Positions 7,327-16,657 are shown, numbered from the stretch's first letter. The stretch: 64,000 bases of DNA from Streptomyces sp. MH60 (GCF_002939385.1 NZ_MULI01000024.1:24792-88791); one strand, 5' to 3'. The notes: generated by a model not told the origin, from the letters alone. Numbers and translations: made by a program.

Positions 7327-9039
7327 GTGCCGCACGTCACCGTGCGCGCCCCCGGTCATGACCGCTCCCGCTCTCTCGGGTGGATGGCGGTCGCATGGAT
7401 GGAGTACTTCGTCGTTCACGGCCCTGGCGACGTCCAGGGCGAGCCCGTACGCCACGGCGACGAGTACACCGGCTTCGTCGTGGACTGCTACGCGGTCGAC
7501 GAGCACGCCGGGAGGATGCTCTACGACTCCGCGTTCTTCTCCCGCCCAAAGGGCTGTGACAAGTCCGGCCTAGGTGCCCGCATCGGCCTCTTCGAGGCTT
7601 TTGGCCCTTCCCGCTTCGCCGGCTGGGCTGAGGGTGGGGAGGTCTACCGCGACCCCTGGGGGCTCGGCTTCGAATACATCTACGAGCCCGGCGAGCCGAT
7701 GGGCCGCCCAGTCAAGGTTCCCTACCTCCGCATCATGGCGACGGAGGAGGGCCAGACCGGGAATGTCTACGACACCATCTACTTCAACCTGACCGACGAG
7801 GCGTCGCCCCTGTCGCAGATCCCGGGAGTTGACCCGGGCCTGACCAAGATCAACCTTCCCGACGGCGGGGAAATCACCCCGTCGACCGCCTCCAGCTCCT
7901 CGAAGGATGGCGGCAAGGAAACGTGGGTCTGTTTTGATGAGACGCACTTGTACAACACGCCGGAATTGAGGCGTATGTACGCGACGGTGACCCGAAACCT
8001 GCGCAAGCGGAAGAAGGGGGCGCAGACTTGGTATTTGGAAACAACCACCATGTTTGCCCCGGGGCAAGACTCCGTCGCTGAGCGCACCTACGAGGAAGCG
8101 GAGGCCATCCGCGAGGGGAAGAAGAAGCGCGGTCGCGCTCGACTCCTCTACGACCACCGCTACGGTGTCTGCAAGAACTTGAAAGACGAGAGCGAACTCC
8201 GGTCAGCCCTCATCGATTCCTACGGCGACGCCATGGAGTGGATGGACCTGGAGACGCTGGTTGACGACTTCTACGACCTGCGCAACGACTCCGCGGACGG
8301 CAAGCGGTACTTCCTGAACTCCCGAACCTCCACCTCCGACTCGTGGATGGAGCCGGACGCGTGGGAACTCTGCCGCCGACCGGAGCAGCTCCAGCCTGGT
8401 GACCTCGTCACCCTGGGCTTTGACGGCTCGATCCGCGACGACGCCACGGCGCTCGTCGCCTGCCGCGTGTCTGACGGCCATCTTCAACTCCTTGGAGTCT
8501 GGGAAAAGCCCGAAGGACACGAAGGCGAAGGCTGGCAAGTCGACCGCGAAGCCGTCGACAACGCCGTTGCCCGCGCCTTCGACGTCTACGAGGTCTGCGG
8601 CTTCTACTGCGACCCGCCCCACTGGCAGGACTACGTGGACAAGTGGACGTCGGAGTACGCCGAAGGGCTCCAGATCAGCGCCGTACAGTCGCGTCCCTTG
8701 GAGTGGTGGACCAACCGCCCCACGGCCATGGAACACGCGCTTGACCGCTTCGTGGAGGCCGTCGACGACAAGGCACTGAGCTTCGCCGGCACGGCCAAAG
8801 CGGACGACGACGAGGCGACGTGGTCGAAGTTGGGCGCCACGCTGACCCGCCACGTGCTGAACGCGAAGCGCAGGCCGATGGGCCGCAACCACATGGGCAT
8901 TGGCAAGGAACACCCCAAGTCACCCAAAAAGATCGACGCCGCCATGGCGGCAACTCTCGCCTACGAATGCCGCGCTGACGCGGTTGCCGCAGGCATCACC
9001 AAACGCAAGAAGAAGTCCGGTCGTCTAGTCGCCTTCTGA
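7327..9039 (+). CDS. Terminase large subunit
   Basis: The 570-residue packaging motor has an ATPase domain with a deviant Walker A (S-R-P-K-G-C-D-K-S-G, residues 72-81) and a Walker B plus catalytic acid (W-V-C-F-D-E, 200-205). A C-terminal RNase H-like nuclease domain starts at L-G-F-D-G-S (Asp366) and ends near A-A-M-A-A-T-L-A-Y. It powers DNA translocation into the prohead and cuts concatemers. The GTG at 7327 has AGGAGA upstream. Length and motif order are normal for the family. Confidence 0.93.
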   Translation: MPHVTVRAPGHDRSRSLGWMAVAWMEYFVVHGPGDVQGEPVRHGDEYTGFVVDCYAVDEHAGRMLYDSAFFSRPKGCDKSGLGARIGLFEAFGPSRFAGWAEGGEVYRDPWGLGFEYIYEPGEPMGRPVKVPYLRIMATEEGQTGNVYDTIYFNLTDEASPLSQIPGVDPGLTKINLPDGGEITPSTASSSSKDGGKETWVCFDETHLYNTPELRRMYATVTRNLRKRKKGAQTWYLETTTMFAPGQDSVAERTYEEAEAIREGKKKRGRARLLYDHRYGVCKNLKDESELRSALIDSYGDAMEWMDLETLVDDFYDLRNDSADGKRYFLNSRTSTSDSWMEPDAWELCRRPEQLQPGDLVTLGFDGSIRDDATALVACRVSDGHLQLLGVWEKPEGHEGEGWQVDREAVDNAVARAFDVYEVCGFYCDPPHWQDYVDKWTSEYAEGLQISAVQSRPLEWWTNRPTAMEHALDRFVEAVDDKALSFAGTAKADDDEATWSKLGATLTRHVLNAKRRPMGRNHMGIGKEHPKSPKKIDAAMAATLAYECRADAVAAGITKRKKKSGRLVAF

Positions 9040-9052
9040 GGGAGGTCCGTGA

Positions 9053-10579
9053 ATGCCTGTCGATGCATCGAAGGTGGAGTCTCCCGGTTGGTGGCTTCAG
9101 CGTCTCGGTAAGAAGCTTCTCGATGAGCGGGAGGACGACACCGACGCCCACGGCGAGACGACCCCGGGACTGGACACCCTCCGCGACTTCGCCGAAGGGC
9201 GCCCGCCAGTCCCGCATGTCCTGGGTGTCGACCCGCGCGAAGCACGCGAGTGGATGAAGGACGCCCGCACCAACTGGACTGCGCTTGTTCTGGACTCGCC
9301 GACGGAGCGCATGCACGTCGACGGGTTCCGCTTTGGCGCCCCTGACGACGACAGCGAAGACGCCCGCAAGGCGGACACAGAGGCTAACCGCATCTGGCAG
9401 GAGAACAGCCTCGATGCGGACGCAGACCTGATCCATTACGGCGCCCTCTCGCAGCGACGAGCCTTCGCCCTTGTCGAGAGTGGTGACGACGGTCGCCCCG
9501 TGATCACCCACGAGACGCCCCGTCAGGTGGCCGTGGAGCACGTCCAGGGAAGCCGACGGAAGCTAGCGGCCGGTCTGAAGCTCTGGCGGGATGACTGGAC
9601 CGGGAACACCCGGGCCACTCTGTGGACTCCAGCGCGGATCTACGACTTCATGTCGACGTCGGATCTCGTGACTTTCTCCGGCCGTGCTGCGAGCCTCCGC
9701 GGCTGGGACGCGTTTGTTGTCCCCAACTCCACGGACGGCGAGCGGCGCAACGTACTCGACATAGTCCCGCTCATCCCGTTCATCAACCGACGCAACCGGC
9801 GCCTGACGGGCTTTGCGGAGCACGAAGACGTCCTCAGTATCCAGAACCGCATCAACCTCAGCCTGATCAACCTCATGGCCGCCATGAAGTACGGCGCCTT
9901 CCGGCAGCGTTGGGCCGCGGGCCTGGAGGTTGGGGAAGACCCCGTCACAGGCAAGCCTATCGAGCCCTTCCAGCTCGACATCCGGCGCCTGTGGACGACG
10001 GACGACTCCGAAGTCGAGTTCGGTGAGTTTGCTGCGACGGACCTGAAGCCCTATGTGGCAGCCGTACAAGCGGCTGTACAGGATCTCGCCGCCATCTCCA
10101 GAACGCCCCCGCATTATTTGATCGGGGCCGTCGTCAACGTTTCTGGTGACGCCCTGAAGGCCGCTGAGACGGGCCTCATCAGCAAGGTGCGGGACCGTCA
10201 GCGATCCTTTGGTGAGTCCTGGGAGCAGACCATGCGCCTGGCCTTTCGAGTCCTAGGCGACGAGGTGAAGGCGACCACCTTCACCGCTGAGACCCTGTGG
10301 CGTGACCCGGAGTCGCGCTCCATCGCAGAGATGGCCGATGCGGCAGTGAAGAAGGAAGCTGCCGGCGTTCCGTGGCGTCAGCGCATGGAAGACATGGGCT
10401 ACACCCCGGCGCAGATCTCCCGCATGGAGATCGACCGTGCGGCCGACGCCATGAACGCTCAGACGGCGACCGATCCGACTGCGCCGCCTCCGGCCCCTCT
10501 CGACGACGCTCGCGCCCGGCGTGACCAGCGCACGGTGATCAGTCGAGAGGCGGAGGACGATGGCGCTAACGCTGCTTGA
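9053..10579 (+). CDS. Portal protein
   Basis: The 508-residue protein belongs to the SPP1 gp6-like portal group. The N-terminal wing has W-M-K-D-A-R-T-N-W and V-L-D-S-P-T-E-R-M. The clip/stem region is around 250-350, and a crown-like helical C-terminus contains the conserved P-P-H-Y-L-I-G segment (near 350-357). Dodecamers form the DNA channel at one capsid vertex. The order terminase, portal, MuF is canonical. The next gene overlaps its end by 20 bases. Confidence 0.92.
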   Translation: MPVDASKVESPGWWLQRLGKKLLDEREDDTDAHGETTPGLDTLRDFAEGRPPVPHVLGVDPREAREWMKDARTNWTALVLDSPTERMHVDGFRFGAPDDDSEDARKADTEANRIWQENSLDADADLIHYGALSQRRAFALVESGDDGRPVITHETPRQVAVEHVQGSRRKLAAGLKLWRDDWTGNTRATLWTPARIYDFMSTSDLVTFSGRAASLRGWDAFVVPNSTDGERRNVLDIVPLIPFINRRNRRLTGFAEHEDVLSIQNRINLSLINLMAAMKYGAFRQRWAAGLEVGEDPVTGKPIEPFQLDIRRLWTTDDSEVEFGEFAATDLKPYVAAVQAAVQDLAAISRTPPHYLIGAVVNVSGDALKAAETGLISKVRDRQRSFGESWEQTMRLAFRVLGDEVKATTFTAETLWRDPESRSIAEMADAAVKKEAAGVPWRQRMEDMGYTPAQISRMEIDRAADAMNAQTATDPTAPPPAPLDDARARRDQRTVISREAEDDGANAA

Positions 10580-11369
10580 CCGTCGCTACGGCTCCGCCGT
10601 CCGCGGAGTTTGGACGACGGTCCTGGGGAGGACGAACCGGGCCTTCCGGGACCTGGGCTCCTGGCGTGATGACGACGCCGAAGGCTTCAGGAGCCAAGTC
10701 CTCCCCATCATCCTGGCCGGCGAACGCCGGGTAGCGACGCTGACGGCGTCCTACCTCGAACAGCTCTATAAGGATGTGGACGGCGGGGCACGCCGGGTGA
10801 CCCTGGACCTCGACGAGGTGACAGGTACAGCACTCCGCGGCGTCAACCCCGCCGACGTCTACGACCGCCCCTTCAAGGAGCTGCGTGCCGCCCTGGGGAA
10901 CGGGGCTGACCTTGATGAGGCCGTCGACCGGGGCGCTAACCGGCTGAACGTCACGATCAAAACGGATCTCCAGCTAGCCCGCACGCACACGGTGCGGCAG
11001 GTGGCTGACGAGATGCCCAAGTTCGAGTACACCGTTCGCGAACTGTACGGCGAGTACGACTGCGCACTCTGCATCATCGCCTCGACGCAGCGCTACCACA
11101 AAAAGAACCTTCAGCCGATCCATCCCGGGTGTGACTGCATCCCCAAGACGGTCACCGCCGACTACGACCCGGGCCAGATCATCGACGAGGACACGCTAGA
11201 ACGCCTCCACGACCTCGTTGCGGAGGCTGTGGGCAAGTCGGACCGCGGAGGACGAGCGGTCGACTACCGAAAGATCATCGTCGCCAACGACCACGGCGAG
11301 ATGGGGCCCGTTCTGGGCTTCAAGGGCCAACGGTTCACCGGGCCCGACGACATCAAACTTCCGACCTGA
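10560..11369 (+). CDS. MuF-like minor head protein
   Basis: The 269-residue protein has the phage Mu F-like C-terminal signature: R-T-H-T-V, then Y-D-C-A-L-C-I-I-A, then Q-P-I-H-P-G-C-D-C. The N-terminal two-thirds are helical. These proteins sit at the portal inside the head, and some carry toxin domains; no extra toxin domain is visible here. The start overlaps the portal gene, implying coupled translation. Confidence 0.85.
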   Translation: MALTLLDRRYGSAVRGVWTTVLGRTNRAFRDLGSWRDDDAEGFRSQVLPIILAGERRVATLTASYLEQLYKDVDGGARRVTLDLDEVTGTALRGVNPADVYDRPFKELRAALGNGADLDEAVDRGANRLNVTIKTDLQLARTHTVRQVADEMPKFEYTVRELYGEYDCALCIIASTQRYHKKNLQPIHPGCDCIPKTVTADYDPGQIIDEDTLERLHDLVAEAVGKSDRGGRAVDYRKIIVANDHGEMGPVLGFKGQRFTGPDDIKLPT

Positions 11370-11409
11370 CGCCCGACACGGGCTGACGACTCCCGACAGG
11401 GGATACCGC

Positions 11410-12045
11410 ATGCCTCGACGCACTCTTGCGCGCCGTACCAGCCTCCTGACCCTGGCCCACGAGCCGTGGACCCTCTACGAGGACGACCCGGGTGCCGGTG
11501 GGGGAGGTGGCGGAGGCGGCAACACGGTGGTCGTCAACGAACACGGCTACCCGGACAACACTCCGACGGCCGAAATGACGGCGGAACACCAGGTTGCCTA
11601 CTGGAAGCACCACGCCCGCAAGCACGAGGCGGCTGCGAAGTCGGCCCCTGACACTGCGGAGTTGGAGCGCCTCCGGGCGGCTGAGGCGGAGCTGAACACC
11701 CGCAAGGCCGCGGACCTGTCGGAGACAGAGCGACTCCAGAAGGAGCGCGACGAGGCCGCCGCAGAGGCCGCTACCGCGAAGGCAGAGCGGGACGAAGCTG
11801 CCCGCAAGGCACTCCTCCTGGAGGTCGCCGCAGACAAGGGCCTGACTACTTCGCAGGCTTCCCGTCTCCGGGGCTCCACGAAGGAGGAGCTGGAGGCCGA
11901 CGCCGACGCCCTGAAGGCGGAGTTCGGTACGTCCGGAGGCAGCACCCCGCCCCCGCGCTCTGGTGGCAACCGGGGAGGCGACGTCGGCAACTCCGGCGGC
12001 GTGTCGACGGGCGCTGAGCGCTTCCGCCAGAAGCACGGCAAGTAA
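11410..12045 (+). CDS. Capsid scaffolding protein
   Basis: The 211-residue protein has a glycine run near residue 35. An Ala/Glu/Lys-rich coiled coil spans about residues 75-145, followed by a Gly/Ser-rich tail ending in a basic helix (R-F-R-Q-K-H-G-K). This layout, between MuF and decoration protein, is typical of phage scaffolds, which guide capsid assembly and then leave. No protease domain is seen. Confidence 0.82.
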   Translation: MPRRTLARRTSLLTLAHEPWTLYEDDPGAGGGGGGGGNTVVVNEHGYPDNTPTAEMTAEHQVAYWKHHARKHEAAAKSAPDTAELERLRAAEAELNTRKAADLSETERLQKERDEAAAEAATAKAERDEAARKALLLEVAADKGLTTSQASRLRGSTKEELEADADALKAEFGTSGGSTPPPRSGGNRGGDVGNSGGVSTGAERFRQKHGK

Positions 12046-12066
12046 CCACCACCTCTTGGAGGACAC

Positions 12067-12462
12067 ATGGACCTCAACCTGAAGGTTGAGTCTTTCACTC
12101 AGGACCGCCGGGATTGGCTGGGGTCCGCTCACGGCACCGACGCCCCCGTCTCCGTGACCCTCGACGTCTCGAAGTTCACGAAGGCGACCCACTACCCGGA
12201 CGGCTACGTCAAGTCGGGTATCCCGCTCGGCAAGATCACGGCCGGCGGCAAGTACGGGCCCTACGACGACACCGCGACCGATGGCCGGCAGACCCTCGTG
12301 GGCTTCCTCTTCACCGCGCAGGACGTTGACGCCCGCCAGGTCGCCTCAACCTCCGTCGTCGGCTCGATGCTCATCCACTGCTTCATCCGCGAGGCGAAGC
12401 TCCCTGTCGCCGTCGACGCTGCCGGAAAGACCGACGTCGCCGGCCGCATCATCTTCGTCTGA
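12067..12462 (+). CDS. Head decoration protein
   Basis: The 131-residue beta-rich protein lies between scaffold and major capsid genes, the lambda gpD position. Segments such as Y-P-D-G-Y-V-K-S-G-I-P-L-G and L-V-G-F-L-F-T match the HDPD family of capsid-stabilising proteins. A good GGAGG site precedes the ATG. Confidence 0.82.
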   Translation: MDLNLKVESFTQDRRDWLGSAHGTDAPVSVTLDVSKFTKATHYPDGYVKSGIPLGKITAGGKYGPYDDTATDGRQTLVGFLFTAQDVDARQVASTSVVGSMLIHCFIREAKLPVAVDAAGKTDVAGRIIFV

Positions 12463-12475
12463 GAGGCCCTGATAC

Positions 12476-13498
12476 ATGCAGCTCATCACTGAGTACGCGA
12501 CTCCCGCGGAACTCACCGGCTACGCCCGCGAGGCGCTCCGGTTCCGCGAGGAGAACGCGCTCAACCTGAACCGTTGGCTCCCCAACGAGACCATCAACGA
12601 CCTGACGTTCCGGTTCAACCGGGGCGGAGGCGGGCTGACGGAGGCGGCGAACTTCCGCGCCTTCGACGCTGAGTCGGACATCGCGACCCGCTCCGGCGGG
12701 ACCCGGGTAAGCGGCGAGCTGCCGCCCATCTCGCGGAAGATGCCCGTCGGCGAGTACGAGCAGATCCGCATGCGGAACGTCGACACGCAGAACGCCGAGA
12801 TCCGTGACGCCATGGAGTCCGACTCCGTGAAGCTCGTCGCCCAGATCGCGGCCCGCCTGGAGCTTGCCCGCGGGCAAGCTCTTTTCAACGCTTCCGTCAC
12901 CCTGAACGAGAACGGCGTTCAGGCGTCCGTGGACTTCGGTCGGTCGGCGTCGCACTCTGTCGCCCCCACCACGGCGTGGACGAACACGGAGACCGCGACC
13001 GCCTACGACGACCTTCAGGCGTGGCTGGAGGTCTACAACGACACGAACGGCGGCCTCCCGGCTTACACGCTCATGTCGCGGAAGATCTACAATCAGCTTC
13101 GGAAGAACAAGCAGATCCGGGAACTTGCCTTCGCCGGCTCCGCCTCCGCTCCGGGCGTCCTCACTCGTGAGGGCCTGAACGCTGTCCTCGGTCAGTACGA
13201 CATCCCGCCCATCGAGATCTACGACGCCAAGGTGTCCGTTGGTGGCGTGGCCACTCGCGTGACCCCGGAGGACAAGCTCCTCTTCCTGCCTGAGCAGGGC
13301 GACGCGGCCGGTAAGACCCTGTGGGGCGTGCCGGTGGAGGCGAACGACCCGCGGTACGGCCTGGCCGGTGACGCGGCAGGCATCGCCGTTGGCGGCTACA
13401 AGAGTGAGGACCCACAGACCGTGTGGACTCGCGCTACCGCCATCGCGCTTCCCGTCGTGGCGGCTCCCGACCTGACCTTCGTCGCCGACGTCCTCTGA
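12476..13498 (+). CDS. Major capsid protein (lambda gpE family)
   Basis: The 340-residue protein matches the phage major capsid protein E pattern. The N-terminus is L-I-T-E-Y-A-T-P-A-E-L-T-G-Y, the loop contains R-F-N-R-G-G-G-G and L-P-P-I-S-R-K, the middle has E-L-A-R-G-Q-A-L-F-N, and the C-terminus has P-Q-T-V-W-T-R-A-T-A-I-A-L-P-V. It polymerises into the icosahedral shell. There is no cleaved N-terminal delta domain, consistent with use of a separate scaffold. Confidence 0.93.
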   Translation: MQLITEYATPAELTGYAREALRFREENALNLNRWLPNETINDLTFRFNRGGGGLTEAANFRAFDAESDIATRSGGTRVSGELPPISRKMPVGEYEQIRMRNVDTQNAEIRDAMESDSVKLVAQIAARLELARGQALFNASVTLNENGVQASVDFGRSASHSVAPTTAWTNTETATAYDDLQAWLEVYNDTNGGLPAYTLMSRKIYNQLRKNKQIRELAFAGSASAPGVLTREGLNAVLGQYDIPPIEIYDAKVSVGGVATRVTPEDKLLFLPEQGDAAGKTLWGVPVEANDPRYGLAGDAAGIAVGGYKSEDPQTVWTRATAIALPVVAAPDLTFVADVL

Positions 13499-13521
13499 CC
13501 AGAAACGCGAGGCACTGACAC

Positions 13522-13752
13522 ATGGCCACCCTGGCAACGAACGTCCACGTGACGGACGACAAGGGCGTGACCCACGTCTTCGGCCCCGCGGACGAGGTCC
13601 CGACGTGGGCTCAGGCCCTCATCACCAACCCGAAGGCGTGGGCGGAGGCGCCGTCCGTCGAACGACTCACGGAACCCGCCCCGCCGGCGAAGCCCGCTGC
13701 GAAGCGTGCTGCGCCACGGCGGAAGGCGGGCGGCAGTGGCACTGTTCAGTGA
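13522..13752 (+). CDS. Small head-associated protein with Lys/Ala/Pro tail
   Basis: The 76-residue protein starts M-A-T-L-A-T-N-V-H-V and has a strand-rich first half. Its tail has repeated P-A-K-P-A-A-K-R type residues, reminiscent of histone tails. Similar small genes follow the capsid gene in many actinophages. Its last bases overlap the start of the connector gene. Confidence 0.6.
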   Translation: MATLATNVHVTDDKGVTHVFGPADEVPTWAQALITNPKAWAEAPSVERLTEPAPPAKPAAKRAAPRRKAGGSGTVQ

Positions 13753-14116
13753 GACCGAACTTCGTACGCTCCTGACGCGCCCGCTGACGGCCGACGAGTG
13801 CACGCTCGCTCACGACCTCACCGCAGATGCGTTCTACGGTGAGGTAGGGGAGCGGCTGACGGACCCGCCTCAGCGCGGAGTGAAGTCGGTCGCCCTGGCC
13901 GTTGCTGCCCGCATCCTGACGAACCCCGCCGGGGTCCGCAGTGAGCAAGCGGGCGGCATGCTGATCAGCTACGCCGACTCCGAGACGGGCGTCATGCTCT
14001 CGGAGGACGAGCGGAAGCGGCTCCGACGGGCCGTCGGCATGGCGGCTGGGGCCTCGTCCCTGGACATCGCTCCGGAGGACTACTGTCCGCCGGTCCGGGT
14101 CTGGAGGGCGCAGTGA
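13736..14116 (+). CDS. Head-tail connector (adaptor) protein
   Basis: The 126-residue helical protein starts V-A-L-F-S-E-T-E-L-R-T-L-L. It contains G-V-K-S-V-A-L-A-V-A-A-R and Y-A-D-S-E-T-G-V-M-L-S, features of gp6/gp15-like adaptor proteins that bind under the portal. I chose the GTG at 13736, with a GGAAGG-like site upstream. Confidence 0.75.
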   Translation: MALFSETELRTLLTRPLTADECTLAHDLTADAFYGEVGERLTDPPQRGVKSVALAVAARILTNPAGVRSEQAGGMLISYADSETGVMLSEDERKRLRRAVGMAAGASSLDIAPEDYCPPVRVWRAQ

Positions 14117-14466
14117 GCCTGATAGCTCAGGTCATGTCGGAGACGCTCACCATCAAGCGGCCCGGTGAGCCGGTACGGGACTCCACGGGGTCCGAAACCC
14201 CTGGCCCGCCCGTCCTGATCACCGTCGAGAACAGCGCGATCATGAGCCCCTACGGCGTGACGGTTGGCAGCTCGACGGAGACGCACGACGCGTCGACGGT
14301 CATTGAGACCCGGCGCGTCTTCGCGGCTCCTCTCGGCACCGACGTCCGGCCGGCAGACGAGATCCTCCGGGGTGACGAGGTCTGGCTAGCGGAAGGTGAG
14401 CCCCTTGTCCTTCCCTATACGTCCTTGGCCCGGGTGGAGATCTTCGTAAGGCGGGTGAGCGGATGA
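14113..14466 (+). CDS. Head closure / stopper protein
   Basis: The 117-residue beta-rich protein begins at a GTG overlapping the preceding stop (GTGA). Position and size match head-completion proteins (SPP1 gp16-like), which close the head after packaging. The sequence gives weak support (T-I-K-R-P-G-E, W-L-A-E-G-E-P-L); the call rests mainly on gene order. Confidence 0.65.
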   Translation: MSLIAQVMSETLTIKRPGEPVRDSTGSETPGPPVLITVENSAIMSPYGVTVGSSTETHDASTVIETRRVFAAPLGTDVRPADEILRGDEVWLAEGEPLVLPYTSLARVEIFVRRVSG

Positions 14467-14810
14467 CGTCCCACACCTCACGTTCCTTCTACCGTGGCCG
14501 GTATTCCGGCATCGGAACCATGTTCCAGCGTCCTTGGCTTCAGCGCGCCGCCCGCAAGGTAGCAGTCGACATGAAGGCAGCCGCGGAGGCGCAGTCGCCC
14601 CGGGAGACCGGCGAATACTCTCGCTCCTTCGACGTCGTCCCCGTCTTCCTGAATATCCCGTTCGAGGGCAAGCCCCGCATGCGTGCCGGTGCGCGGCTGA
14701 TCAACGTGAGCGACCACGCCCGACACGTCGAGTACGGCAACGGCAACACGCCTCGATACGCCGTCGTCCATAAGACAGTCGACGAGTTCAAGGCGGCCCA
14801 CCGTGGCTGA
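14463..14810 (+). CDS. HK97 gp10-like neck protein
   Basis: The 115-residue protein has S-P-R-E-T-G-E-Y near residue 45 and a late H-A-R-H-V-E-Y-G-N-G motif, the pattern of HK97 gp10 tail-component proteins. It acts at the head-tail joint. It overlaps both neighbours by 4-8 bases. Confidence 0.78.
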   Translation: MTSHTSRSFYRGRYSGIGTMFQRPWLQRAARKVAVDMKAAAEAQSPRETGEYSRSFDVVPVFLNIPFEGKPRMRAGARLINVSDHARHVEYGNGNTPRYAVVHKTVDEFKAAHRG

Positions 14811-15168
14811 CATCGAAGCCGTCCTGAACCCTTGGGCAGAGGCAACGACGGGCGTCAAGGCCGGTGCGGAGACGCCGCCGGAGTTGGAGAAGAAGCTCCC
14901 CCGTATCCGCATCGAGCGAGCCGGCGGTTACGACGAACGCTTCACGGGCCACCCCCGGGTGTTTGTCGACGTCTTCGCCGCCACGGCGGACGAGGCGCGG
15001 ACCCTGGCGAACAGTCTCCGTGACGCGCTGCTCTTCCTCCGCGGCCCGGTGAACGGCGCAGTTATCCGCTCCGTCCGGTGCGACTCCGGCCCCTCCCGGC
15101 AGCCGTGGACGAACGAGTCGATCCACCGACGGGGCGCCACCTACACCGTGTCCTTCCGGGGCGCGTAA
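14803..15168 (+). CDS. Tail terminator protein
   Basis: The 121-residue alpha/beta protein contains L-P-R-I-R-I-E-R and V-F-V-D-V-F-A-A-T-A-D-E-A-R-T-L. It lies just before the major tail gene, the usual place of gpU/gp17-like proteins that stop tail-tube growth. The start is a GTG overlapping the gp10-like gene. Confidence 0.75.
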   Translation: MADIEAVLNPWAEATTGVKAGAETPPELEKKLPRIRIERAGGYDERFTGHPRVFVDVFAATADEARTLANSLRDALLFLRGPVNGAVIRSVRCDSGPSRQPWTNESIHRRGATYTVSFRGA

Positions 15169-15233
15169 ACCACTGACACTCCGACCCGCCGTCCTTGGGG
15201 CGCTGCGGGTCTCTCGCATGCCCTGGAGGGCAC

Positions 15234-15833
15234 ATGGCGGACACCCGCAACGCCGATCTCACTTTCGGCGCAACTGACTACCTGGTTCACATGGCGGCTC
15301 TGAACGCCACGGCTCCGACCGACTTCGCCGACCCGGCGACCCCTTGGCAGTGCCTGGGCTGGGTCACCACCGACGGCGGCACCTTCACGATCGAGGAGGA
15401 GAGCCAGGACGTCAACGCAGCCGGGAGCCTGGAGCCGATCCGGACTCTGATGACCCGGTCGACGAAGTCGCTTCAGGTCACCTTCCTGGAGGGCCTGAAC
15501 CCCCTCGTCCGGTCGCTCTACGACAACGTCCCCGTCGCGAGCCTGAAGCCGGAGACCACGACCGGCATCGCGACCTACGATCTCCCCGACAAGCCCGCGG
15601 ACCTGCGGTTTGCCTTCCTCTTCGACACCATCGACGGTGACAAGAAGATGCGCTATTACATGCCGAACGGGAAGGTCGTCGAGAGGGGCGACGAGCAGCC
15701 CCAGACCGAGGACGTCATGTCGGTCCAGATGACCATGCGCTTCTACAAGGGTGCGGCGAACGCTGCGGCCGTGACGAAGCTGATCGACTACGGCAGCGTG
15801 GACGTCTCGGGCTTCTTCCCGACCACTCCGTAA
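15234..15833 (+). CDS. Major tail tube protein
   Basis: The 199-residue protein starts at the ATG at 15234 (GGAGGG upstream). It shows G-W-V-T-T-D-G-G-T-F and a central V-T-F-L-E-G-L-N segment, matching actinophage major tail proteins that stack as hexameric rings. A strong hairpin follows the stop, so this highly expressed gene can be terminated separately from the tail-assembly genes. Confidence 0.87.
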   Translation: MADTRNADLTFGATDYLVHMAALNATAPTDFADPATPWQCLGWVTTDGGTFTIEEESQDVNAAGSLEPIRTLMTRSTKSLQVTFLEGLNPLVRSLYDNVPVASLKPETTTGIATYDLPDKPADLRFAFLFDTIDGDKKMRYYMPNGKVVERGDEQPQTEDVMSVQMTMRFYKGAANAAAVTKLIDYGSVDVSGFFPTTP

Positions 15834-15840
15834 GTTACTA

Positions 15841-15874
15841 GCGGGGCCCGTATCTGCGCGGGTCCGGGCCCCGC
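15841..15874 (+). terminator. Terminator after the major tail gene
   Basis: GCGGGGCCCG (15841-15850) pairs perfectly with CGGGCCCCGC (15865-15874) around a 14-base loop, followed by TTCATT. It probably tempers read-through into the chaperone and tape-measure genes. Confidence 0.85.
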
Positions 15875-15927
15875 TTCATTCCAGACCCGCGCACAACGTT
15901 TTACGCAACGACCTAGGAGACCCGCGC

Positions 15928-16248
15928 ATGTCTGAAACCATCCCCGCTGAGGCGCAGGAGATCGAGGCGACGGAGGAGTACGCCACGGCCGAACTGTGCG
16001 GCACGGAACTGCGCGTGAAGAGCGCGCTCCACTGGCGCCCCTCGCACATGCGAGCCCTGCGACAGTCCGACTTCGACACCTGGGCAGCCGGTGTCCTCCA
16101 CGAGGACGACGTGCAGACCTTCATCGAGATCGACGCCACCTTCTCCGAGATCTTCGACTTCGTCGGCCAGGCGGGCGAAGCCGTCGGCGAGCCGGTGGGA
16201 AAGTCGAGCGCACGTGCTCGATCCTCGCGCAGCACGCGGAAGCGCTAG
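15928..16248 (+). CDS. Tail assembly chaperone, short form (gpG-like)
   Basis: The 106-residue zero-frame product is acidic at the start and contains A-L-H-W-R-P-S-H-M. It lies just before the tape measure. Chaperones of this type coat the tape measure during tail assembly. The reading frame passes through the slippery heptamer GGGAAAG at 16197-16203. Confidence 0.88.
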   Translation: MSETIPAEAQEIEATEEYATAELCGTELRVKSALHWRPSHMRALRQSDFDTWAAGVLHEDDVQTFIEIDATFSEIFDFVGQAGEAVGEPVGKSSARARSSRSTRKR

Positions 16249-16655
16249 AGGCTGACATCCCGCGGTACTACCCGGGCTGGACCGTCCACGACGTCTACCG
16301 CGGACGGATGTCCCTGCGCACGCTCCGGGTGTGGATCGAACATCTGCCCCCGGAGAGCGCGACGAAGACAGCCATCCGCAACTCGATCACTCCAGAGCAG
16401 ATGGCGGAGGCGACGGACGACTACCGCCCCGACCTCTCTCCGTGGAGCGGCGCAGAGACGCTGCTTGCGCAGGTGAAGGACGAGATCACTCGCCTCCGGC
16501 ACACCCTGATCGCCGTCAACGGCGGCAAGCCCGGCGAGTTCACCCCAACCCCGCGTCCCGGCGTCCCGCCGAAGCGACAGAAGACGTACCGCCGTCTGAG
16601 CGACGAGCAGCGAGCCGCCCTTGATCCGCGGCTGAGAACCCAGCCGAAGGAGTAA
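15928..16655 (+). CDS. Tail assembly chaperone, -1 frameshifted long form (gpGT-like)
   Basis: A -1 slip at G-GGA-AAG (16197-16203) joins the gpG frame to a second frame running to 16655, giving about 242 residues. The extension includes I-P-R-Y-Y-P-G-W-T-V and ends just before the tape measure gene. GGGAAAG is the heptamer used by lambda G/T, and the zero-frame phase (gtg gga aag) is correct for tandem slippage. The downstream frame has no good independent start. Confidence 0.87.
16197..16203 (+). promoter_or_regulatory. Programmed -1 ribosomal frameshift site
   Basis: The heptamer GGGAAAG in frame G GGA AAG allows both tRNAs to re-pair after a one-base backward slip. It is identical to the lambda G-T slippery sequence and lies 45 bases before the zero-frame stop. 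Confidence 0.88.
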
Positions 16656-16657
16656 GC

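Noticed and set aside
8203..8913. Minus-strand frame of 236 codons opposite the large terminase
   Set aside because: Antisense shadow with no start signal and no recognisable motif; the terminase motifs lie on the plus strand.
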